From positions 1 through 44,483 of the forward strand of contig SFII01000002.1 in the NCBI GenBank assembly GCA_004555335.1: 44,483 nt of DNA. Direction: 5' to 3'. Below are positions 16,156 through 23,381 of the stretch, piece after piece; within the stretch, counting starts at the first letter, position 1; each line of letters opens with the position of its first letter. This DNA comes from Coriobacteriaceae bacterium. GTDB taxonomy: Bacteria > Actinomycetota > Coriobacteriia > Coriobacteriales > Eggerthellaceae. A model generated the notes under the pieces. The model searched no databases and was not told the DNA's origin. It saw only the letters and a list, made by a program, of their open reading frames with translations. A program made the position numbers and the translations under genes.

Positions 16156-17673
16156 CTACCCCTCCCTGATCTTCGATGTCAGTATTTCCAGCTCCTCGTT
16201 GAGGTCGCGGTCTTTTTTCAACTGCTCCTCGATGGTTTTCACGTTGTACATGATAGTGGAATGGTCCCTGTTGAATTCCTCGCCGATGGCACCGAAGGGC
16301 ATATCGATCATGGTCCTGCACAGATAGACCGCGATTTTGCGGGCGTAGGCGATATTGGCCGCCCTCCCCTTGCCTACCAGGTCGGCATGGCTTACGCGGT
16401 AGTATTCTTCCACCACTTTCTGGATTCCGCCGACGGTGGGCTTATGGAGGGCTCCGCCGCTGAAGTGGTTCTGCAGCAGGTCTTCCACCTCCCGGACGCT
16501 TATCTCGCCCGTGCCGCCGTTCGTCATCCGGAATATCACCTTGGTGATGGCGCTTTTCAACTCGCGGATGTTCGAACTGGAGTTGTTCGCGATGTATTCC
16601 TGCACATCCCAGCCCAGCTCGACCTCGTTGCCCGATGCGCGGTTGCATTCCGCCACGAAATTCTTGATGATTCCCAGCTTCGTTTCGAATTCGGGCGGCG
16701 CGACGTTGCAGGTTCCGCCTGAATTGAACCTGCTTTGGTAGCGTTCTTCGATATCGATGTTCTTCGGGGCGCGGTCCGCGGCCAGGACCACCTGCTTACC
16801 CGAATCGATCATCCTATTAAGTATCTGAAAGACCATATTCAGGGTCTCGTTCTTATTCTGGAGCCCCTGGACGTCGTCGATGAGCAGGACATCGGCATTC
16901 TCGTAGCGGTCTTTGAAGCTGGTGAATGCGTCGTTGCGTCCCGATGCTGCGGCATCGGTGTAGTCGTTCACCAATTCCATGGAGTCAACGTAGACGGTCT
17001 TCATGCCATGGATATTGGTGTCGATGTAGTTCTGGATGGCGCGGAGCAGATGGGTTTTACCCAGTCCGCTCTTTCCGTAGATGAACAGGGGATTGAGCGT
17101 GGGGTCCCCAGGGGTTTCCGCCACGGCGAGCGCCATGGAGTAAGCCATGTTGTTGCTGGCGCCCTTGACGAAGTTCTCGAAGGAGAACAGCGATGCCGGG
17201 CGCTTGGGCTTGTCCGGGTGTCCTTCGCCCGTGCCGGTGGTCGGGTTTTCCACGGTATCGGCCGGTTTTCCCGCATCATTCCGCTCCCCTGCCATCGGGG
17301 CGGCTGTGCTTTCCCGTACTTGCGTCCCAGGCACGTTGACGGGGGTTGCCGGAGACGGTGCAGGCGCGATCGGCGCCGCGGGCGCCGGTGCGGGTGCGGC
17401 GGGTTTCTCGCTTTCATCCACCTCCACCTGGACGACGAAGGGCACCCCGTAGGCGCTTTCGAGGGCACGGGCGATGTGCATGCGGTAGTGGGTGTCGATC
17501 CAGCCTTTGATGAATGCGCTGTTGGCTGTGAACATCGCGAAGCCCTGCTCGCTGAACGCCTGGAGCCGCATCATGGGCAGAAACGCGCCGGCCTGCATGG
17601 GGTCGACCCCCTCATAGGTCTTCACGGTGTTCTGTATGCTCTGCCATACGGCTTCGAGTTCGGCGTTTTGCAT
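16156..17673 (-). CDS. dnaA: Chromosomal replication initiator DnaA
   Basis: DnaA binds DnaA boxes, melts the origin and recruits the helicase. The 505-residue protein has all four domains: the N-terminal interaction domain (about 1-92), a Pro/Ala-rich linker (about 93-155), the AAA+ core from about 165 with Walker A YGKSGLGKTHLL (about 202-213) and Walker B VLLIDDVQGL, and the DNA-binding domain. The last ends with RDHSTIMYNVKTIEEQL, a variant of the DnaA signature DHTTV; the Ser and Tyr differences are mild. GGGAG precedes the ATG by six bases, and the leader contains a DnaA box, so autoregulation is plausible. The gene upstream on this strand is the GHKL-winged-helix protein, separated by a terminator-like hairpin. 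Confidence 0.99.
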   Translation of the reverse strand: MQNAELEAVWQSIQNTVKTYEGVDPMQAGAFLPMMRLQAFSEQGFAMFTANSAFIKGWIDTHYRMHIARALESAYGVPFVVQVEVDESEKPAAPAPAPAAPIAPAPSPATPVNVPGTQVRESTAAPMAGERNDAGKPADTVENPTTGTGEGHPDKPKRPASLFSFENFVKGASNNMAYSMALAVAETPGDPTLNPLFIYGKSGLGKTHLLRAIQNYIDTNIHGMKTVYVDSMELVNDYTDAAASGRNDAFTSFKDRYENADVLLIDDVQGLQNKNETLNMVFQILNRMIDSGKQVVLAADRAPKNIDIEERYQSRFNSGGTCNVAPPEFETKLGIIKNFVAECNRASGNEVELGWDVQEYIANNSSSNIRELKSAITKVIFRMTNGGTGEISVREVEDLLQNHFSGGALHKPTVGGIQKVVEEYYRVSHADLVGKGRAANIAYARKIAVYLCRTMIDMPFGAIGEEFNRDHSTIMYNVKTIEEQLKKDRDLNEELEILTSKIREG

Positions 17674-17701
17674 GGTTGGCTCCCGTGATGTTGAAAATCA
17701 T

Positions 17702-17710
17702 TGTGGAAAA
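17702..17710. promoter_or_regulatory. DnaA box in the dnaA leader
   Basis: TGTGGAAAA (TTTTCCACA on the minus strand) lies 29 bp upstream of the dnaA start codon, in a position suited to autorepression. The neighbouring TTATAACAA is a weaker box-like sequence. Confidence 0.65.
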
Positions 17711-17733
17711 CTCGACTAGTTTATAACAAAGAG

Positions 17734-17751
17734 ACGGCCCCGAAGGGCCGT
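17734..17751 (-). terminator. Hairpin between the GHKL-wHTH gene and dnaA
   Basis: A 7-bp perfect stem ACGGCCC/GGGCCGT has a CGAA-type tetraloop. On the minus strand it is followed by TCTCTTTGTT, a moderate U-tract. It probably ends the 17781-18608 transcript just before dnaA. Confidence 0.7.
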
Positions 17752-17780
17752 GCGTCCGTATCGGGCGAAAATCCCATCGC

Positions 17781-18608
17781 CTAACCGAGCTGCTCGTATA
17801 CCGCGTAGCCGAAATCGGTCAAGGTGCGCTTCTTGTTTGCGATCACCTCGATCAGGCCCTTCTGCTCGAGCTTCTTCAAAGTCGAATTCGCGCTCGAACC
17901 CGCGATTCCCAGGGCTTCCATGATGTCCTTGTTGCCAAGCGCTCCTCTTTCCGCGAACAAGAATATGGCGCTCACTTCGCGATCGCTGAGCGGCGGCACC
18001 TGTACGGCGGGTTTCTTGGGTACCGGCGATGCTTCCGGCGCGGTAGCCGGTGCGGGGGCGGGCGGTTGCACCGGGGGTTCTTCCTGCTTGAGCGTCATGG
18101 TGACGACCGAACCTTGGCGGATATTGTCCTCGATCGAGATGCGCCCTCCCGAGAAGTCCAGATATTCCTTCACAAGCGGCAGGCCGGATCCCACGCCGCG
18201 GATGTAGTGCTTCATGTGCTCGCTTGCGGAAGTGAAGCCCGGCAGCGTTGCCTTATCCTTGCTCTCGATCCCCGGACCCTGGTCGCAGAACCGGATGGTG
18301 TTGCCTCCATCGAGGATGGACACCACGACTTCGGTGAATCGTGCATGGATGAAGTTCTCCGCAACCTCCCGGATCGCGCCGTAGGGGATCTTGCCCCCCA
18401 GCTTCAGCTTCTCGTCGTTTATGCAGGTTGCGAGGTGCTCGATGAAGTCCGCGGTGGGAGCGGGTTTGATCTCGATGATATGGGGCGGCATCTTCATGTC
18501 GTCGTATACCGCTACGCGTGCGGTCGCATTGACGTAGGAATAGTCCGACGAGACGGTGTCCGCGTCCTCTTGGTTTTGATGGGGTTCGAATTCATGTTCT
18601 GCGCTCAC
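17781..18608 (-). CDS. GHKL-type ATPase fused to a winged-helix DNA-binding domain
   Basis: A 275-residue protein with no established function that I know. Residues about 52-175 form a histidine-kinase-type ATPase fold: N-box REVAEN (Glu81, Asn85), G1 box DQGPG (109-113) and G2 box GVGSGLPLV (138-146). I see no HisKA dimerisation helix with a phospho-acceptor His and no transmembrane segment, so it is not a standard sensor kinase. A Pro/Ala-rich linker (about 178-205) leads to a winged-helix domain (about 206-275) with DREVSAIFLFAERGALGNKDIMEALGIAGSSANSTLKKLEQKGLIE. It could be a nucleotide-gated DNA-binding switch. The start is a GTG with a weak AGGTAAT site; an ATG 37 codons in is an alternative. 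Its position between dnaA and the GAATTC array suggests a role in origin control or binding to that array, which is inference. Confidence 0.85.
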   Translation of the reverse strand: MSAEHEFEPHQNQEDADTVSSDYSYVNATARVAVYDDMKMPPHIIEIKPAPTADFIEHLATCINDEKLKLGGKIPYGAIREVAENFIHARFTEVVVSILDGGNTIRFCDQGPGIESKDKATLPGFTSASEHMKHYIRGVGSGLPLVKEYLDFSGGRISIEDNIRQGSVVTMTLKQEEPPVQPPAPAPATAPEASPVPKKPAVQVPPLSDREVSAIFLFAERGALGNKDIMEALGIAGSSANSTLKKLEQKGLIEVIANKKRTLTDFGYAVYEQLG

Positions 18609-18620
18609 GGTATTACCTGG

Positions 18621-19102
18621 ATTCCGAATCGTGCTTCATTGGTATTCCGATTGATTCAGGAATTCTGGGCAGAATTCCGTCAGGGTAGCTATTCTACCTA
18701 ATATTCAGGCGGATTCGGGATCGGAATTCATGGTCTTGCAAGAATTCGGCCGAGATGTTCATTCGGGAATTCAGGGGAATTCAGAGTTTTCCACCTATTA
18801 TTCAGAAAATGTGGAAAACCCTGAATCTGATGTGAATCAGGCGGTTGAAAAAGGCGGAATCGTTGAATTCCAACCTTGAAAACCTTGAATCTGCAGTGAA
18901 TCCGAGAGGGGTGATCGTGAATTTCGGGACGATTTCCCATTGCCTGCGGAATCTTGGAATTCTGATGCGAATCAATGTGAATCATTCCCTTGAATTCTGT
19001 GAAACACCAGGTCAATGCGGTGAATTACAGAGAACGGGTATCTCTTAGGGCGTTATCCCGACTCCCTTCGCCGCTGAATTCGGGCGTCATGGGGCTGAAT
19101 TC
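18621..19102. repeat. Iteron-like array of GAAT/ATTC elements with eleven GAATTC hexamers
   Basis: GAATTC occurs at 18660, 18672, 18724, 18742, 18767, 18777, 18865, 18957, 18992, 19076 and 19097. Counting single GAAT or ATTC cores gives about 31 elements in 480 bp, against about 4 expected by chance. Many neighbouring elements are 10-12 or 21-23 bp apart. Left of about 18800 the non-palindromic copies mostly read ATTC(A/C/G); from 18823 to 18979 they all read (T/G/C)GAAT(C/T). The flip point coincides with the inverted DnaA boxes. No protein-coding explanation was found. Confidence 0.85.
18787..18818. promoter_or_regulatory. Inverted DnaA-box pair at the centre of the repeat array
   Basis: TTTTCCACC (18787-18795, one mismatch to TTTTCCACA) faces TGTGGAAAA (18810-18818, the exact complement form) across 14 bp. 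Flanking bases extend the symmetry. The GAAT elements change orientation here. Confidence 0.7.
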
Positions 19103-19122
19103 CACAACCGGTTTTTCCTTGA

Positions 19123-19170
19123 TGGGGTATGAGGTACAAGTTATCAACATTTTCCACATCCCATACCCCA
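19123..19170. promoter_or_regulatory. Tandem DnaA boxes inside a 9-bp inverted repeat
   Basis: TTATCAACA (19141-19149) directly abuts TTTTCCACA (19150-19158). They are enclosed by TGGGGTATG (19123-19131) and its complement CATACCCCA (19162-19170). The pair is the best DnaA-box cluster in the origin. The inverted repeat may be a second protein site or a structural element. Confidence 0.7.
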
Positions 19171-19327
19171 GATATTGTGGTATCGGTTGTTCTAGGAGTG
19201 CGATAATCCCGTTTTCCGCGCCCAACCGTCCGTTCCCTGTGGTTTTCCCTATTGGCTCCGCTCGATCTGCGGAGGTTTTTCCCTAATGCATTTTCTAGGT
19301 GAAAAGATGAAGACGGGAAGAAAAAGC

Positions 19328-19356
19328 TTGACTGAATGGCTGTTTATCAATAGGCT
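19328..19356 (+). promoter_or_regulatory. Probable promoter of the rpmH-rnpA operon
   Basis: A strong -35 TTGACT (19328-19333) is followed after 17 bp by TAGGCT (19351-19356), a weak -10. It stands about 36 bp before the rpmH start. TTATCAATA inside the spacer resembles a DnaA box. Confidence 0.5.
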
Positions 19357-19392
19357 GAAAAACCTACGTTCTAAACAAGAAAGGGTTTAGCC

Positions 19393-19527
19393 ATGAAACG
19401 CACTTATCAACCTAATAAGCGCAAGCGTGCGAAGACTCACGGCTTCCGTGCCCGCAGGGCAACCAAGGGCGGTCGTGCAGTATTGGCTTCTCGTCGTGCC
19501 AAGGGCCGTAAGCGCCTTTGCGTCTAG
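19393..19527 (+). CDS. rpmH: 50S ribosomal protein L34
   Basis: L34 is a small basic component of the large ribosomal subunit. The 44-residue protein starts MKRTYQPNKRKRAKTHGFRAR and ends in a run of Arg and Lys residues, with the family length and composition. A purine-rich AAAGGG precedes the ATG. It heads the conserved rpmH-rnpA-yidD-yidC-khpB-rsmG cluster on the right side of the origin and reads away from it. One cysteine occurs at the end (RLCV). Confidence 0.98.
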   Translation: MKRTYQPNKRKRAKTHGFRARRATKGGRAVLASRRAKGRKRLCV

Positions 19528-19540
19528 ATAAGGAGTCGTG

Positions 19541-19876
19541 TTGGAGACTATCAAGTCCAGCACTGAGATTTCTTATATATTCGCAAACGGAAAGCGCTTT
19601 ACTGCATCTTCCATAGTTTTGCTTGTGCAAAAGAAAGCTCAACACGACCAGAAGGGTCGTGTTGCTTTTGTTGCGGGCAAAAAGCTGGGCAATGCGGTAT
19701 GGAGGAATGCCGCAAAGCGGAGGATGAGGGCGGTTTGCCGAGACTTGGGCGGGCCGTGGGACGGTTACGATGTGGTGTTTATCGCGCGCAAGTCCACCAC
19801 CTCATCCGAATATAGTAAAGTGCTTTCCGCATCGAGAAAGCTCGTGACTAAGAGCATGGGGGAATCCGGCAAGTAG
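19541..19876 (+). CDS. rnpA: Ribonuclease P protein component
   Basis: RnpA is the protein cofactor of RNase P, which trims tRNA 5' leaders. It is 111 residues here. The family RNR-type motif appears as KLGNAVWRNAAKRRMRAVCRDL, preceded by GRVAFVAGKK and followed by DVVFIARKS. AAGGAG lies five bases before a TTG codon at 19541, which gives good spacing. A GTG at 19538 would add one residue, but it is only two bases from the site. The stop is one base before the yidD start, and the gene is 13 bp after rpmH, so translation is tightly linked. Confidence 0.96.
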   Translation: METIKSSTEISYIFANGKRFTASSIVLLVQKKAQHDQKGRVAFVAGKKLGNAVWRNAAKRRMRAVCRDLGGPWDGYDVVFIARKSTTSSEYSKVLSASRKLVTKSMGESGK

Positions 19877-19877
19877 C

Positions 19878-20120
19878 ATGAAGGCGGCTTTGAACCATCT
19901 CAAGGGTCTTCCAACCCTGTTGGCGGTCTTTTTGATCCGCTTCTACCAGATGGCGATATCGCCGCTTTTTCCTGCTTGCTGCCGGTTCACGCCCACATGC
20001 TCGCAGTATGCGCTCATCGCATTCAGGAAGTACGGATTCCTTAAAGGATTCGTGCTGACCGCGAAGAGAATCCTGCGGTGCCGGCCGGGCGGTCCCCATG
20101 GATACGATCCCGTGCCGTAG
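19878..20120 (+). CDS. yidD: Membrane protein insertion efficiency factor YidD
   Basis: YidD is a small membrane-associated protein that assists YidC-dependent insertion. The 80 residues contain the hallmark pattern LIRFYQMAISPLFPACCRFTPTCSQYALIAFRKYGFLKGF with three conserved Cys, then RILRCRPGGPHGYDPVP, the normal C-terminus. It begins one base after the rnpA stop and ends 59 bp before yidC. The gap carries AGGGAGG for yidC translation. Confidence 0.96.
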   Translation: MKAALNHLKGLPTLLAVFLIRFYQMAISPLFPACCRFTPTCSQYALIAFRKYGFLKGFVLTAKRILRCRPGGPHGYDPVP

Positions 20121-20179
20121 CCGCCTGCGCCGCGTAAGGCGATAGTGACCACCGAGAGCCTCAGGGAGGAAAACAGGCA

Positions 20180-20953
20180 ATGTGGGAAGCCTTTAAAAAC
20201 GCCATATTCTGGTGTATCCAGTCAACGTACAACTTCGTTGACGACTGGGGTGCTGCGATCCTGATCATCACCATCATATTCCGACTCCTGCTTATGCCGC
20301 TCATGCACAAGCAGACCAAGTCGAATTACATGATGCAGAAGATCCAGCCCCGCATCCAGGAATTGCAGACCAAGTATGCAGACGATCAGCTGCGATTGAA
20401 CCAGGAAGTGCAGAAGCTCTACGCCGAGGCGAATTTCAATCCCCTCGCAGGCTGCTTGCCCATGTTCCTCCAGATGCCCATCTTCGTCGCCCTGTTCCAG
20501 GTTCTGAGGGAAATGGGCAGCCGTCCCGAAGTCGGTGACTACAGCTTCTACAATCTGGTTGGCGACCTCACCCTGACTCCTGCAGATACCCTGCACAGCG
20601 GATTCTTCGGATTTTTGCCCTACCTGATCCTGATGATCATCTTCGCAGGTGCGACTTTCCTGCCTATGGTCTTGCAGCAGATGGGAACCCCTAACAGCCC
20701 GCAGAAGCGCCAGACCATGATCATGAGCGCCATCATGACCCTGATGATGCTCTGGATTTCATGGCGCTCCCCCGCAGGCGTTCTTCTGTTCTGGGGTGCG
20801 TCGTCTCTGTTCGGCGTTGCGCAGATGAGGATCACCACCCGCATGCTGAAGAAGAGGGATGCCGCCGCAGAGGCCGAGATCATCGAAGTGAAGCCTGTGG
20901 AAGTCGACGTCACCCGCAAGGCAAAGAAGAAGCGCCCCCACAAGAAGCGCTAA
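20180..20953 (+). CDS. yidC: YidC/OxaI membrane protein insertase
   Basis: YidC inserts membrane proteins alone or with SecYEG. This 257-residue form is the short Gram-positive type without the large periplasmic domain. Helical segments appear at about 20-42, 92-112 (GCLPMFLQMPIFVALFQVLREM), 140-162, 177-190 and 197-215. The conserved Arg in TIIFRLLLMPLMHKQ (about residue 35) is the groove charge typical of YidC. There is no lipobox. The basic, Lys-rich C-terminus (KKKRPHKKR) is expected to contact ribosomes. The gene sits in the usual place after yidD and is followed by a hairpin before khpB. Confidence 0.97.
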   Translation: MWEAFKNAIFWCIQSTYNFVDDWGAAILIITIIFRLLLMPLMHKQTKSNYMMQKIQPRIQELQTKYADDQLRLNQEVQKLYAEANFNPLAGCLPMFLQMPIFVALFQVLREMGSRPEVGDYSFYNLVGDLTLTPADTLHSGFFGFLPYLILMIIFAGATFLPMVLQQMGTPNSPQKRQTMIMSAIMTLMMLWISWRSPAGVLLFWGASSLFGVAQMRITTRMLKKRDAAAEAEIIEVKPVEVDVTRKAKKKRPHKKR

Positions 20954-20971
20954 CCCAACCGGTTTATTCCG

Positions 20972-21005
20972 CAAGCCCGTCGCTGGACGGGCTTGTTGGT
21001 TTGTA
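20972..21005 (+). terminator. Hairpin between yidC and khpB
   Basis: A perfect 10-bp stem CAAGCCCGTC/GACGGGCTTG has a four-base loop, followed by TTGGTTTGT, a poor U-tract. It may partially terminate transcription or stabilise the yidC mRNA end. Confidence 0.6.
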
Positions 21006-21029
21006 TTCGCAAAAAGCGTGAGGAGAACA

Positions 21030-21599
21030 ATGTCCGAAGAAATGAATCTTGAAGAAGCCGAGGAAATGGCTTCCGAACAGGATCTTGGCCAAGATGCGGA
21101 ACTGGACGACTGCGTCGAAGGCGGAATCAGCGACGAGGAGCTCGATCGCATCGCCGATACGGCGATTGCTGCGCTGGAAGATATCCTGAAGTACTTCAAC
21201 CTGGGTGAGATCACCATCGATGAATACGAAGGAGACGAAGGCGAGCTTATCCTGGATATCACCGGCGACGATCTTGCGGTTCTGATCGGCCGTCATGGAA
21301 AGACCCTGGATGCCCTGCAGTTCCTCATCTCCTTCATCACCGCCCGCAATATCGGATACCGCTATCCGATCGTGGTGGATGTCGAGGGCTACAAGAGCCG
21401 CCAGCGCCAGAAGCTCGAAGACCTGGCGTATTCTGCTGCCAAGCGCTGCCTCTCCCAGCAGCGCAGCGTGAAGATGCGTCCTATGACCCCTTACGAGCGC
21501 CGTATCATCCATATCGCACTGCGCGACTTCGATGGGGTTACCACCGCATCCGAAGGAGAGGGAAGCAATAGGCATATCGTCGTCATCCCCGAACGATAG
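21030..21599 (+). CDS. khpB: RNA-binding protein KhpB (Jag), KH and R3H domains
   Basis: KhpB/Jag binds RNA, usually with KhpA, and is linked to cell elongation and division in Gram-positive bacteria. The 189-residue protein has an acidic N-terminal part (about 1-45), a KH domain with DDLAVLIGRHGKTLDALQFLISF, and an R3H domain with RQRQKLEDLAYSAAKRCLSQ and MTPYERRIIHIALRD. The Jag-N domain found in many homologues is missing; its place is taken by the acidic region. The ATG at 21030 follows GAGGAG by six bases. An upstream start would add four residues. A strong terminator follows at 21621-21649. Confidence 0.94.
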   Translation: MSEEMNLEEAEEMASEQDLGQDAELDDCVEGGISDEELDRIADTAIAALEDILKYFNLGEITIDEYEGDEGELILDITGDDLAVLIGRHGKTLDALQFLISFITARNIGYRYPIVVDVEGYKSRQRQKLEDLAYSAAKRCLSQQRSVKMRPMTPYERRIIHIALRDFDGVTTASEGEGSNRHIVVIPER

Positions 21600-21620
21600 C
21601 CTTCGTCCCGATGCGTTCCG

Positions 21621-21649
21621 AGAAAGCCGCGTTATGCGGCTTTCTTTTA
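21621..21649 (+). terminator. Intrinsic terminator after khpB, overlapping a possible rsmG promoter
   Basis: The arms AGAAAGCCGC and GCGGCTTTCT have a five-base loop and run into TTTTAT. The U-tract merges with a perfect TATAAT at 21648-21653, about 32 bp before rsmG, which may serve as its -10 element. Confidence 0.88.
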
Positions 21650-21684
21650 TAATGGCTCAAGCAACGATACCGAGGGAGGTTTGA

Positions 21685-22350
21685 ATGGAACTTGACGCAT
21701 GTAAGGCCGAATTGATTGAGCGCCATCTTGACGAGGTGATCGAGATGAACCGGAAGATCAACCTCACCAGGGTTGTCGATCGCGAATCCGCATTGGTGTT
21801 GCATGTGGAAGATTCCCTTTCCGCCTTCCCTGAGTTCTCCGAGGCGCCATCGGGTCCTTACGCGGACCTCGGCAGTGGCGGCGGATTCCCCGGTGTGACG
21901 CTTTCCATCGCATCCGGAAGGAAGGTGCTTCTCGTTGATTCGGTCGGGAAGAAGATGCGTGCCATGGATTCCATCGTGTCGGACCTTGGTTTGCAGGACT
22001 CCGTTTCCACGTACGCCGGCAGGATAGAGGATCTTTCGAACGAGCGCCGGGGTAACTTCGCCGTCTTGACCGCCCGTGCCCTTACCGCGATGCCCTCCCT
22101 TATCGAGCTTGCCTGCCCCCTGCTGCAAAAAGGCGGGCGCCTTATCTGCTATAAAGGGTCGAATTACGAGGAAGAGCTCGAACGGGCCCTTCGCATCCAG
22201 GATAAGCTGGGAATGAAGCTTGTCTCGCAGCGCTTCTTCGACTTGAGCGATGGCTCGGCGCGCAGCATCTTCGTGTTCGAGAAGGTTGCAAAGCCGAAAA
22301 TCAAGCTTCCCAGGCGCGTGGGTATGGCCCAGAATAATCCCCTCGCCTAA
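21685..22350 (+). CDS. rsmG: 16S rRNA (guanine-N7)-methyltransferase RsmG
   Basis: RsmG methylates G527 of 16S rRNA using S-adenosylmethionine; its loss gives low-level streptomycin resistance. The 221-residue protein shows MNRKINLTRV, then HVEDSLSAF, the SAM motif YADLGSGGGFPGVTLSIA and LLVDSVGKKMRAMD, all in family order. The C-terminal part contains KGGRLICYKG and a basic tail. GAGGGAGG precedes the ATG by five bases. The gene follows a terminator and a TATAAT, so it may start its own transcript, which could extend past the parS site into parA and parB. Confidence 0.97.
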   Translation: MELDACKAELIERHLDEVIEMNRKINLTRVVDRESALVLHVEDSLSAFPEFSEAPSGPYADLGSGGGFPGVTLSIASGRKVLLVDSVGKKMRAMDSIVSDLGLQDSVSTYAGRIEDLSNERRGNFAVLTARALTAMPSLIELACPLLQKGGRLICYKGSNYEEELERALRIQDKLGMKLVSQRFFDLSDGSARSIFVFEKVAKPKIKLPRRVGMAQNNPLA

Positions 22351-22374
22351 TACAGGACGCCCGTCGGAAGACGG

Positions 22375-22390
22375 GGTTTCACGTGAAACA
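22375..22390. promoter_or_regulatory. parS: parS site 2, upstream of parA
   Basis: GGTTTCACGTGAAACA matches the parS consensus TGTTTCACGTGAAACA at 15 of 16 positions; the core 14-mer is a perfect palindrome. It lies 25 bp after rsmG and about 150 bp before parA, where ParB binding could also regulate the operon. Confidence 0.93.
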
Positions 22391-22538
22391 GCGCGCCTGC
22401 ATCGTGCGCTGTACCTTTTCTATCCCTGCGTTCGTAAGATTGCCTTCTTCGCCGCAGCCCGCAGGGGAACATCTATATAATCATTCGGGAGCAATCGAGA
22501 GGAACGATGCGGCATTGCCGTGGGATTCGGAGGATTTG

Positions 22539-23381
22539 ATGATCGAGAAGAAGAAGTCTGGGGCTGCGAGTATCGCCGATTTCGAATTGGATACTCCGGC
22601 TGTACCGTCGGATGAGCGCAATACGAAGGTGATTGCCATCATCAACCAGAAGGGTGGCGTCGGAAAATCGACGACGGCAATCAACCTTTCCGCTGCGTTG
22701 GGTGAAATGGGGAAGAAGGTGCTCTTGGTCGATCTCGATCCTCAAGGCAATGCCACGAGCGGTCTGGGGATCGATAAATCCAAGATCGAAGGCGAATCCT
22801 ACGACCTGCTCCTTTCCGAATCGAAGGCGGAAGAATGCCTTATCGCCAACGTGTTCGAGGGTCTTGATGTGATTCCCTCGACCATCGACCTTGCGGGTGC
22901 GGAAGTTGAGCTCGTGAACGAGATCGCTCGCGAGAACCGCTTGAAGACAGGTCTTTCGACTCTTCGCGGAGCGTATGATTACATCTTCATCGACTGTCCT
23001 CCCTCGCTCGGGCTCCTTACTATCAATGCGTTAGTTGCGGCAGACCAACTGCTGATTCCTATTCAATGCGAGTTCTATGCTTTGGAAGGTGTGACAAAAC
23101 TTCTCGATTCGATGAAACGTGTCAAAACCTTGCTCAATCCCGGTCTCGGCATCTTCGGCGTCGTTCTGACCATGTTCGATTCCCGCACTACCTTGTCAAA
23201 GCAGGTTGCATCCGACGTGGAGGATTTCTTCGGTTCCCTGGTATTCGAAACGAGGATCCCCCGCACTGTGAAGCTTTCCGAGGCTCCCAGCTATGGTTTG
23301 CCGGTTATCCAGTACGATCCGAAGGGCAAGGGCGCGAAGGCGTATTCCGAACTGGCGGAGGAGGCGATGCGACGTGGCTAA
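22539..23381 (+). CDS. parA: Chromosome partitioning ATPase ParA (Soj)
   Basis: ParA binds DNA non-specifically in its ATP form and drives origin segregation together with ParB. The 280-residue protein has an N-terminal extension of about 28 residues, then the deviant Walker A KGGVGKSTT (38-46) with the signature Lys, the A' motif DLDPQGNATSGLG and Walker B YIFIDCPPSLG. A longer frame begins at 22383, but the ATG at 22539 has GGAGG five bases upstream and makes the usual protein. The last eight bases overlap parB, so the two are coupled. About 190 bp separate it from rsmG and include a parS site. Confidence 0.96.
   Translation: MIEKKKSGAASIADFELDTPAVPSDERNTKVIAIINQKGGVGKSTTAINLSAALGEMGKKVLLVDLDPQGNATSGLGIDKSKIEGESYDLLLSESKAEECLIANVFEGLDVIPSTIDLAGAEVELVNEIARENRLKTGLSTLRGAYDYIFIDCPPSLGLLTINALVAADQLLIPIQCEFYALEGVTKLLDSMKRVKTLLNPGLGIFGVVLTMFDSRTTLSKQVASDVEDFFGSLVFETRIPRTVKLSEAPSYGLPVIQYDPKGKGAKAYSELAEEAMRRG

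Larger units (their letters stand above)
18609..19392. other. oriC: Probable replication origin oriC (784-bp non-coding region)
   Basis: This is the largest gene-free stretch of the window. It lies between the GHKL-wHTH/dnaA side and rpmH, exactly where gene orientation flips. It holds an inverted pair of DnaA boxes (18787-18818), a tandem pair within a larger inverted repeat (19141-19158), the GAAT/GAATTC repeat array, and the rpmH promoter at the right end. AT-rich tracts at about 19270-19340 could be the unwinding element. Cumulative GC skew would test the assignment. Confidence 0.85.

Noticed and set aside
18728..19015. A 95-codon minus-strand frame inside the origin
   Set aside because: Its composition follows the GAATTC repeats and it has no ribosome site. 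The region is better explained as a non-coding origin.
18621..19102. CRISPR array as explanation for the origin repeats
   Set aside because: The repeated unit is only 4-6 bp with irregular short gaps; there are no 20-40-bp repeats or equal spacers, and no cas genes.
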